DNA of 12,797 bases, from the NCBI GenBank assembly GCA_958453935.1, contig CAUDZT010000063.1, positions 1 to 12,797 of the forward strand. Reading direction: 5' to 3'. The translations under genes were made by a program, and so were the position numbers. Below the pieces are notes generated by a model, which saw only the letters and a list, made by a program, of their open reading frames with translations, made no database searches and was not told the origin of the DNA. This document shows positions 7,209-12,797 of the stretch, piece by piece (position 1 is the first letter of the stretch; each line of letters starts with the position of its first letter). Origin of the DNA: an uncultured Collinsella sp. (GTDB lineage: Bacteria > Actinomycetota > Coriobacteriia > Coriobacteriales > Coriobacteriaceae).

Positions 7209-8045
7209 CTACTCACTCCCCTTCTCGTCGTTGGTGACGGGAATAAAGCCCGCCTCGCGAATCTGCTTGTCCATCTTTTCGGACGTCACGTAGTCGATGT
7301 AATCCTGCGCCTGCTGCGAAGGCGCACCCTTCACAAAGAAGTAAAGGTCGCGCGAGATGGGATAGCCGCCACTCGCGACCGTCTTCTCGGACGCCTCAAC
7401 ATGATTGACCGAGACGGCCTTGACCGAGGTCTTGGCGTTGAGGCTATCGACGAAGCCCAGCGAAATGTAGCCGATAGCCCCGCGCGAACGAGATACCACG
7501 TCGCGCACCTGGCCCGTGCCCGAAAGAACGGCGGAGCGGCGATCGAACGGGGTGCCGTCCATCACGATGGTGCGGAAGGCTTCACGCGTGCCAGACGCCT
7601 CATCTCGGTTGATAACCTGAATCCTCAGGTCCTCGCCACCGACTTCTTTCCAGTTGGTGATCTTGCCGGCATAGATATCGCGGAGCTGCTCGGTCGAGAG
7701 GTTATCGACGGGGTTGTCTTCGTTCACGATGACCGCGATACCGTCGTGGGCAATGACGATGGGAGTCAGGCCCAGATCCTGTTCGTCGGCATTGAGTCCA
7801 CGGGAGGAGCTGGCGATATCGGCCGTGCCAGCGCTGACGGCTTCGATGCCAGCGGAAGAGCCCAAACCGGAAACGAGCACGTCGATGCCGGTCTCCTCCT
7901 TAAAGCCCTCTGCCGCAATTTCGGCGATAGGAAGGCAGGTCGTGGAGCCGGCCACGGTAATGGAAGAGGTAGAAGATCCCGAAGAACAGGCGCACAGCGT
8001 AAGCGTAAGCACAGCGGCGCTCAGGACCGATACGATCTTTCTCAT
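7209..8045 (-). CDS. pstS: Phosphate-binding lipoprotein PstS
   Basis: This 278-residue phosphate-binding protein hands phosphate to PstCA on the outside of the cell. The N-terminus is a lipoprotein signal: MRK, a hydrophobic stretch, then the lipobox LCAC with Cys20 as the lipidation site and a Ser-rich linker after it. The mature domain starts with SITVAGSTTCLPI, whose AGSTT is the first phosphate-contacting segment. SSRGL and RDEASGTRE are the other expected anion-site elements. Length suits Gram-positive PstS. Its ATG overlaps the pgeF stop as ATGA (8045-8042), and I see no good ribosome binding site upstream, so its translation probably depends on ribosomes finishing pgeF. Confidence 0.96.
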   Translation of the reverse strand: MRKIVSVLSAAVLTLTLCACSSGSSTSSITVAGSTTCLPIAEIAAEGFKEETGIDVLVSGLGSSAGIEAVSAGTADIASSSRGLNADEQDLGLTPIVIAHDGIAVIVNEDNPVDNLSTEQLRDIYAGKITNWKEVGGEDLRIQVINRDEASGTREAFRTIVMDGTPFDRRSAVLSGTGQVRDVVSRSRGAIGYISLGFVDSLNAKTSVKAVSVNHVEASEKTVASGGYPISRDLYFFVKGAPSQQAQDYIDYVTSEKMDKQIREAGFIPVTNDEKGSE

Positions 8046-8842
8046 AGCATCACGCCGATCGCAGCATGGCGCCCACAGGTGCCGTCCTCGTTACGGTAGG
8101 AATAAAAGCGGTCGTTCTGACGCACAGTCGAAAGCTGGGTATCCACGATATTATCCGCGTCCACACCGGCATCTACCAGCGCCTCACAAATGGCAGCGGA
8201 AAGATCGAGCATGCGAGAGGCACTCGCATCGATGCAAGAGAACTCGACGGCAAAGCGATCCATGAGTTCCTGGGATACCTCATATTCGTCAGCCAAGATA
8301 TGGGGGCCGATATAGGCGGAAACGTCGCTCGCATCGCAGCCGGCAGCATCGCAAAGCGCCTGGCACGCCTTGGCAGAAATACGTGCAATCGTGCCCTTCC
8401 AACCGGAGTGCACCACGGCAAATCCGCCAGGGGCCACCAGCACCACGGGAACGCAGTCGGCAAAGCAGAGCAGCACGGGCACGTCATGGGCCGTACAGAC
8501 GATGGCATCGCAGCCCTCGGCAATCTGCTCGCGAACAGCCTCAAGATCGTCGGCGCCGTTCGAAGTCACCGTAACGATATGGTCACCATGTACCTGATTG
8601 GGCACGAGCAGATTATGCTCGCACTCAGTGGCGCCCATAGCTTCGAGCGCTCGACGACGATTTTCTTGAACAGCAAAGGGGTCATCGCCTACATGCGAGC
8701 CCAGGTTGAGCGAGGAGTACGCATCTTCAGAAACGCCACCGGTGCGCTCGGTCAACGCAAAGCGGACATCGGATGTCGCGCCCTCCACCAACGTAACTCC
8801 ATCATGGTCGACACGCGAAACGTTGTCCGCACGTGCTGCCAT
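8042..8842 (-). CDS. pgeF: PgeF/YfiH (laccase-domain) peptidoglycan editing protein
   Basis: This is a 266-residue cytoplasmic protein of the YfiH/PgeF family, formerly called polyphenol oxidase or laccase domain. The E. coli member guards peptidoglycan composition by removing wrongly built precursors, and relatives also act on purine nucleosides. The expected metal/active-site residues are present: His85 in QVHG, Cys130 in FADCVPV and His145 in VVHSGWKG. The C-terminal SYRNEDGTCGRHAAIG is also typical. AGGAGG lies 7 bases before the ATG at 8842; an upstream GTG at 8863 has no such support. It is placed after ftsZ as in many Gram-positive division clusters, but a terminator separates it from ftsZ, and its stop overlaps the pstS start. 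Confidence 0.94.
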   Translation of the reverse strand: MAARADNVSRVDHDGVTLVEGATSDVRFALTERTGGVSEDAYSSLNLGSHVGDDPFAVQENRRRALEAMGATECEHNLLVPNQVHGDHIVTVTSNGADDLEAVREQIAEGCDAIVCTAHDVPVLLCFADCVPVVLVAPGGFAVVHSGWKGTIARISAKACQALCDAAGCDASDVSAYIGPHILADEYEVSQELMDRFAVEFSCIDASASRMLDLSAAICEALVDAGVDADNIVDTQLSTVRQNDRFYSYRNEDGTCGRHAAIGVML

Positions 8843-8869
8843 ACTAAAGCCTCCTAATAACACAAGTAC

Positions 8870-8884
8870 CGCGGCGTCGCCGCG
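8870..8884. repeat. 15-bp perfect palindrome in the pgeF leader
   Basis: CGCGGCG (8870-8876) and CGCCGCG (8878-8884) are exact inverted arms around one base. It lies 27 bases before the pgeF ATG, so it can form a GC hairpin just upstream of the ribosome binding site, or it could be an operator. Role unknown. Confidence 0.45.
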
Positions 8885-8944
8885 CAGTCCGCGTTTATAC
8901 GGCTGTCATACTCCCTAAAAGGATACCCGCAGCGGTAGGGACCA

Positions 8945-8962
8945 AACGTAAAGGGAACGTAA
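8945..8962 (-). promoter_or_regulatory. Pho-box-like direct repeat upstream of pgeF-pst
   Basis: On the plus strand AACGTAA occurs at 8945-8951 and again at 8956-8962, separated by AGGG. On the coding (minus) strand this reads TTACGTT-CCCT-TTACGTT. Two 7-bp direct repeats with 4-bp spacing and an 11-bp period is the architecture of binding sites for PhoB/PhoP-type response regulators. It lies about 100-120 bases before the pgeF ATG. Candidate -10 sequences downstream are TATCCT (8925-8920) and TATAAA (8899-8894); neither has a good -35, as would suit an activator-dependent promoter. The assignment is inference. Confidence 0.4.
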
Positions 8963-8992
8963 GGAGATTGGAGGCTTTCGTTTACAAACGAG

Positions 8993-9029
8993 AAACAAAA
9001 CGGGGTGCATCCAAATGGACACACCCCGT
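8993..9029 (-). terminator. Rho-independent terminator after ftsZ
   Basis: On the minus strand ACGGGGTG (9029-9022) pairs with CACCCCGT (9007-9000). The stem continues through two G-U pairs and TCC/GGA, giving 13 bp around an ATTT loop. TTTTGTTT follows. It lies 22 bases after the ftsZ stop and separates ftsZ from pgeF and the phosphate genes. Confidence 0.88.
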
Positions 9030-9051
9030 GCAGGTCGTTGAGAAAAACGAA

Positions 9052-10206
9052 CTAGAAGCTACCGCGCTTCAGGAAGTCGGGAAGCTCGAACTGGTCGTTG
9101 CCAAAGTTGGGCAGCTCGGTACCACCGACGTTGCGGGTCGGAGCGGCCTGAGCCGGGCTGGCAGCCGGAGCGGTGCGCTGCGGCTCAGCGGAGGCAGCGG
9201 CCTTGCTCTGAGACTGCTGAGCAGCAAAGAGCTCATCCTGACGGTTGACGTTGGAGTCGGAGAAGCCCGTAGCGATGACGGTGATACGCACCTGATCGCC
9301 CAGGGACTCGTCGACAACGGTACCGAAGATGATGTTGGCCTCGGGGTCGACGGCGTTGGCGACAACGTCGGCGGCGTCGCTGATCTCCTGGATGCCCAGG
9401 TCCTTGGAACCGGCGATGGAGAGCAGCACGCGCGTGGCACCATCGATGGAGCTCTCGAGCAGCGGGCTGGAGATGGCCTGCTGGGCAGCGTCGACGGCAC
9501 GAGTATCCCCAGAAGAGGTACCGATACCCATCATGGCGGTACCGGCCTGCTTCATGATGGTCTTAACATCGGCGAAGTCCAGGTTGATGATACCGGGGAC
9601 GGTGATGAGGTCGGTGATGCCCTGGGTGCCCTGGGAAAGGACGCCATCGGCAATCGCGAAGGCCTCGAGCATGGTGGTCTTCTTCTCGGCGATGTCGAGC
9701 AGCTTATCGTTAGGGATGACGATCATGGTGTCGACGCAATCGGAGAGGGTCTTGATGCCCTCCTCGGCGCTCTTCTTGCGCTTGCGGCCCTCGAAGGTGA
9801 AGGGCTTGGTCACGACGGCGACAGTCAGTGCGCCGACCTCGTTCATCGCGATATCAGCAACGATGGGAGCAGCGCCGGTACCGGTGCCACCGCCCTCACC
9901 GCAGGTGATAAACACCATGTCGGCGCCAGCGAGCGCCTCGGCAATGTCGTCACGGGACTCATCGGCAGCCTTGCGGCCAACCTCGGGGTTGGCGCCGGCG
10001 CCCAGGCCGCGGGTAAGGTCGGTGCCGATGTGCACCTTGATATCGGCATCAGAGATCGCGAGTGCCTGAGCATCGGTGTTGATGGCAACAAACTCGACGC
10101 CGCGGATGCCCTCTTCGATCATTCGATTGACCGCGTTGGTACCGCCGCCGCCGACGCCGACCACCTTAATGACGGCAAGGTAGTTGTTGATCTCTGTCTC
10201 GTGCAT
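9052..10206 (-). CDS. ftsZ: Cell-division GTPase FtsZ
   Basis: This is a 384-residue tubulin-like GTPase that forms the Z ring. The nucleotide site is intact: VGVGGGGTNAV (16-26), the signature GGGTGTG (105-111), and the catalytic T7 loop NLDFADV (208-214). Residues about 315-366 are a disordered Ala/Gln/Pro-rich linker. The C-terminus ends in FELPDFLKRGSF, the peptide that binds SepF and other partners. The ATG at 10206 follows GGAGGA by 5 bases; an in-frame extension to 10236 is unsupported. Family length is about 380-400. The gene has its own AT-rich leader upstream and a strong terminator downstream, so it is likely expressed at its own level within the cluster. Confidence 0.98.
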   Translation of the reverse strand: MHETEINNYLAVIKVVGVGGGGTNAVNRMIEEGIRGVEFVAINTDAQALAISDADIKVHIGTDLTRGLGAGANPEVGRKAADESRDDIAEALAGADMVFITCGEGGGTGTGAAPIVADIAMNEVGALTVAVVTKPFTFEGRKRKKSAEEGIKTLSDCVDTMIVIPNDKLLDIAEKKTTMLEAFAIADGVLSQGTQGITDLITVPGIINLDFADVKTIMKQAGTAMMGIGTSSGDTRAVDAAQQAISSPLLESSIDGATRVLLSIAGSKDLGIQEISDAADVVANAVDPEANIIFGTVVDESLGDQVRITVIATGFSDSNVNRQDELFAAQQSQSKAAASAEPQRTAPAASPAQAAPTRNVGGTELPNFGNDQFELPDFLKRGSF

Positions 10207-10405
10207 GTCGGTCCTCCGAACAAAGGTTATAGCCATAGCATGGGTCGACCCCTGCGCACATTAACCTTCAGGTTGAAAGTAAATGCAAAGGTAAACCGTA
10301 TTATGTTTGCACATTATGAACGCATCAGTCAAATAATTGACCGTGAAAACCAAACAAACCAGATAAACGGCGTGGTATGGCCCCTCAACAAAGCGTCAAC
10401 CAGCG
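10207..10405 (-). promoter_or_regulatory. AT-rich ftsQ-ftsZ gap, probable ftsZ promoter region
   Basis: This 199-base gap holds no gene. Its middle (about 10260-10380) is clearly more AT-rich than the flanking genes, as expected for a promoter. On the minus strand it contains CATAAT twice with 7 bases between (10318-10313 and 10305-10300). It also has a GTCAA-TTAT-TTGAC inverted repeat near 10330-10342, and AACCT-GA-AGGTT at 10274-10263. I could not fit a -35 and -10 pair with normal spacing, so the exact start site is open. No clear terminator follows ftsQ. Confidence 0.4.
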
Positions 10406-11671
10406 CTACGAGGTCGGAGCATTCCTAAATGTGTAGTTGCCCGGAGAGCGCACATTGATATACGTTACGCCCTCTACCTGCGAAAGCAACTTGGTGACTA
10501 CGCGTTCCTTCTTGGCGATATCGTCCGAATCGCCCAGCGACACCTCGATGCCGTTATTGAGGTTTGCCGAGATGGCTTCGACCGAAGGCGTGGAAATATC
10601 CTTGACTTGTCCCAAGAACTCGCTCGAAAAACCACGCACATAATCCAGGCCGGCCTTAACGGCTTTGGAGTTCACCGCCTGGCCGGAAACCGGAGCGACA
10701 TCCGCCGAGACATCAGTCAGCAACACCGCGCCATAATGCTTGGTGAGCGCCAGCGCGGCATCGATTCCGGTCAAGGTATTTGAGCCCTGCCCTGTCGTGA
10801 TGACGTTGCCCTGGTCGTCCACTTCGACCGACGTCGACAGCGGGGCGATCCAGGTGTCATCGTCTCCGATAGCCCAGGCAAGGTCGTCGGAGCTGATATA
10901 CGCAATGGCGATAACTTTACGCTCCGTCGGCGTGATGATAAGCGTATGGGGAAACTGGCGCTGGACATCCACGCCCGAGACCCACGGGTTTTGCTTGAGG
11001 CCCTCGGTGATCTGATCGGGATCCACGTTAAAGAGCGACGTGTTCTCGGGAAGATTGATGAGCTGCATGGCGTCGTGCTTGGTCACATGCTCGCTGCCAT
11101 GAATCTGAATATCGGTGGCGGCAAACAGACCAGAGTTGATGACGACGATGGCAATAATGGCAAGTACGGCCACGGCTGCCAGGATGCCGCCCGCGATCTT
11201 GCCCTTACCCTTAATGGCAGAAGCGGCGTCGGTCGCCTTGCTTGCCATGGCACCCAACGATGACAGAGGATTGATGCCCTTTTTTGCCGAAGACGCCTTG
11301 GCGGCGGGCACCGATGTCAGTGAACGCGGCTTAGCGCCAGCCAACGTACGGCTGGCATGCGGCGCACGAGCTCCCAGCGAAGGCTTGGGCGTCGCCATGG
11401 GTCGAGAGGTCTTGGTGCCCATCGCCGGCTTGGGCGTCACCGAAGGACGCGGAGCCGGACGACTCGTCTTTTTAGAAGCGGGGCGTCCCCCCAGCTGCGA
11501 GCCGACGACCGGGCGCTTGGCAGGACGAACGGGCCCAACAGACTTGGAGGGCATGGCGGGCTTATGTTGAGGCTGGGCAGGCGCGCCGGAACGCCCTCCG
11601 GCGCGGCGGAAGGTGGGTTTCGATGCTCTAGAAGCCGAGGAATTTAACTTCCGGTCTGAGCTCGATGCCAT
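10406..11671 (-). CDS. ftsQ: FtsQ/DivIB divisome protein with long basic N-terminus
   Basis: This is a 421-residue single-pass membrane protein of the FtsQ/DivIB family, which links FtsB/FtsL and helps switch on septal wall synthesis. Residues 1-158 are cytoplasmic, rich in Pro, Lys, Arg, Ser and Ala. The membrane helix is at about 159-179, followed by a POTRA domain (FAATDIQIHGSEHV ... NPWVSGVDVQRQFPHTLII, about 183-255) and the extracellular FtsQ beta domain to the end. E. coli FtsQ is 276 residues, so the N-terminal extension accounts for the extra length. It holds a rough internal repeat: KTSRP (68-72 and 87-91), each followed by TPKP plus a small residue (79-85, 94-100). The ATG at 11671 overlaps the end of murB by 44 bases, with GGGAGG just upstream. 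Confidence 0.92.
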   Translation of the reverse strand: MASSSDRKLNSSASRASKPTFRRAGGRSGAPAQPQHKPAMPSKSVGPVRPAKRPVVGSQLGGRPASKKTSRPAPRPSVTPKPAMGTKTSRPMATPKPSLGARAPHASRTLAGAKPRSLTSVPAAKASSAKKGINPLSSLGAMASKATDAASAIKGKGKIAGGILAAVAVLAIIAIVVINSGLFAATDIQIHGSEHVTKHDAMQLINLPENTSLFNVDPDQITEGLKQNPWVSGVDVQRQFPHTLIITPTERKVIAIAYISSDDLAWAIGDDDTWIAPLSTSVEVDDQGNVITTGQGSNTLTGIDAALALTKHYGAVLLTDVSADVAPVSGQAVNSKAVKAGLDYVRGFSSEFLGQVKDISTPSVEAISANLNNGIEVSLGDSDDIAKKERVVTKLLSQVEGVTYINVRSPGNYTFRNAPTS

Positions 11672-12539
11672 ACGCCTCCCTCACCTTTCCGTGCACATGT
11701 CTGATAACCGCGGCAACGTCATCGGCCGAGGCAGTTCCGTTATTAACGATAAAATTAGCGTGAACGGGCGAAACTTCCGCGCCGCCAATCGAAAAACCCT
11801 TTAATCCACAATCCTCGATAAGCTTGCCCACACTCGCATCGGGCGGGTTCCGAAAGACCGACCCGCAGGATGCGCGACCCATGGGCTGCGTACGCTTGCG
11901 CCTTGTAAGGTACCGCTCCATGCGCTCGCGAATGTCGGCCTTGGGCGCCGGTTTAAGCTTGAGCACGCACTCGAGGATGATCTCATTGCGGGGAAGGCTA
12001 CATTCGCGGTAGCCCCAAGAGATCTCGGACCCCGCATAATGCTTGATACCGGATGCCGGGTCAAACGTTACGACATCCTCAACCAGCGAGCCAATCCACT
12101 CGGTCCGCGTGCCGGCATTCATAGATATCGCACCGCCGACCGAACCAGGAATGCCAACGGCAAACTCAAGGCCCGAGAGGCTACGCGACAGGGCATCGTT
12201 GACCAGGCGCGCAAACATCACGCCCGCACCGACCGTCAGCGTACAACCGTCATCGGCAACAACCGTGCGCTGGAACTCACGTCCGAGCGAAATGACGGCA
12301 CCGCGATAACCGCCATCGGCAACCAGCAGATTGGAGCCCTTGCCGATGATGACCCACGGCACCTGCTCGCGATCGAGCACCGCCACGGCGCGGCGAAGGG
12401 CATGATAGCTATGGCACGTCACAAAGAGGTCGGCCTTGCCGCCGATACGATAGCTCGTATGACGCGCAAGGCGCTCGTCCTCGATCACATCCGTGTCGAT
12501 CATGCCCGAGAGCGCCATGACGGCGTTAAACAGACCCAT
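11628..12539 (-). CDS. murB: UDP-N-acetylenolpyruvoylglucosamine reductase MurB
   Basis: This is a 303-residue FAD- and NADPH-dependent cytoplasmic enzyme that reduces UDP-GlcNAc-enolpyruvate to UDP-MurNAc, the second committed step of peptidoglycan synthesis. FAD-binding blocks TSYRIGGKADLF (28-39), GKGSNLLV (66-73) and GIPGSVGGA (129-137) are intact. Catalytic candidates are Arg178 (GYREC), Ser227 (CGSVFRNP) and Glu297 (RPEVKFLG). The order WGYREC then CGSVFRNP fits the shorter type II MurB enzymes. The ATG at 12539 comes 5 bases after the murC stop with no strong ribosome binding site, so translation is probably coupled to murC. Later in-frame ATGs (M8, M13) have no better site. Confidence 0.96.
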   Translation of the reverse strand: MGLFNAVMALSGMIDTDVIEDERLARHTSYRIGGKADLFVTCHSYHALRRAVAVLDREQVPWVIIGKGSNLLVADGGYRGAVISLGREFQRTVVADDGCTLTVGAGVMFARLVNDALSRSLSGLEFAVGIPGSVGGAISMNAGTRTEWIGSLVEDVVTFDPASGIKHYAGSEISWGYRECSLPRNEIILECVLKLKPAPKADIRERMERYLTRRKRTQPMGRASCGSVFRNPPDASVGKLIEDCGLKGFSIGGAEVSPVHANFIVNNGTASADDVAAVIRHVHGKVREAYGIELRPEVKFLGF

Positions 12540-12544
12540 TAGAC

Positions 12545-12797
12545 TTAAGCGTCTTTCTTGGCAGTCAGATACTCAATGAACTCGGGACCGACGGTCGTAA
12601 CGTCGCCGGCACCCATGGTGAGCAGCAGGTCGCCCTCGCCCACCATCTGCTCGAGCTCCTGATTGAGCTCAAGACGGCTGGAGCAGTACACGACCTCCTT
12701 GCCAGGATGCTTGGCGCGCACGGTATCGGCGAGCATCTTAGAGGTGACACCCGGAATGGGCATCTCGCCAGCCGAGAACACATCAATCAGCAGCAGT
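12545..12797 (-). CDS. murC: UDP-N-acetylmuramate-L-alanine ligase MurC, 3' end
   Basis: Only the last 83 or so codons are in the window; the gene runs off the right edge, with the frame readable from 12796. The visible part reads LLLIDVFSAGEMPIPGVTSK, then GDLLLTMGAGDVTTVG and FIEYL, which is the C-terminal Mur-ligase domain of MurC (the GAGD-TTVG block is a hallmark). MurC adds L-alanine to UDP-MurNAc using ATP in the cytoplasm. The order murC-murB-ftsQ-ftsZ is the standard arrangement for this part of a division cluster. Confidence 0.92.
   Translation of the reverse strand, partial: LLLIDVFSAGEMPIPGVTSKMLADTVRAKHPGKEVVYCSSRLELNQELEQMVGEGDLLLTMGAGDVTTVGPEFIEYLTAKKDA

Noticed and set aside
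8903..8909. CTGTCAT, identical to half of the E. coli Pho box
   Set aside because: There is no second copy 11 bases away, it lies on the other strand, and a 7-base match can occur by chance. The AACGTAA pair is the better candidate.
10391..10408. Possible terminator after ftsQ
   Set aside because: The stem is only about 4 bp with a loose loop and the tail is not a real T tract.
8968..10428. Long plus-strand open frame (486 codons) opposite ftsZ
   Set aside because: It mirrors the ftsZ coding frame, spans its terminator and leader, and encodes a Gly/Asp/Leu-rich sequence with no domain. It is a shadow frame.

Overview
The window (12.8 kb) looks like chromosomal core sequence from a GC-rich Gram-positive actinomycete of the class Coriobacteriia, most like Collinsella or a close relative. 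This rests on the gene order murC-murB-ftsQ-ftsZ-pgeF ... yggS-sepF-yggT-divIVA, the lack of ftsA next to ftsZ, a long-linker SepF, and the look of the FtsZ and YggT proteins. The genus is an inference. No database search was possible. I saw no rRNA, tRNA, CRISPR array, insertion sequence or prophage gene.

Layout: positions 1-224 are non-coding, T/G-rich and full of short TTTGG repeats. They lead into one plus-strand gene, a small nitroreductase-family flavoprotein (225-755). Its terminator (802-845) faces the terminator of the minus-strand block (866-894). Everything from 924 to 12797 is read on the minus strand. In transcription order it is murC (3' end only), murB, ftsQ, a 199-nt AT-rich leader, ftsZ and a strong terminator. 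A second leader follows, then pgeF, pstS, pstC, pstA, pstB, phoU, yggS, sepF, yggT and divIVA.

MurB and MurC make the UDP-MurNAc precursors of peptidoglycan. FtsQ, FtsZ and SepF build the division ring, and SepF probably anchors FtsZ to the membrane in place of FtsA. DivIVA marks poles and septa. YggT and YggS (PLP homeostasis) are common companions of sepF. PgeF is a peptidoglycan-editing protein.

The unusual part is a complete high-affinity phosphate importer with its regulator (pstSCAB-phoU), placed between pgeF and yggS inside this division block. It is joined to pgeF by an ATGA stop/start overlap, so phosphate uptake and envelope/division genes probably share a transcript. The leader before pgeF holds a 7-bp direct repeat with an 11-bp period, the architecture of a Pho box.

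Other points of note are a yggT gene that appears to start at AUC, a PhoU with altered metal-site motifs and an acidic C-terminal tail, and a sharp change of strand composition inside the nitroreductase gene.
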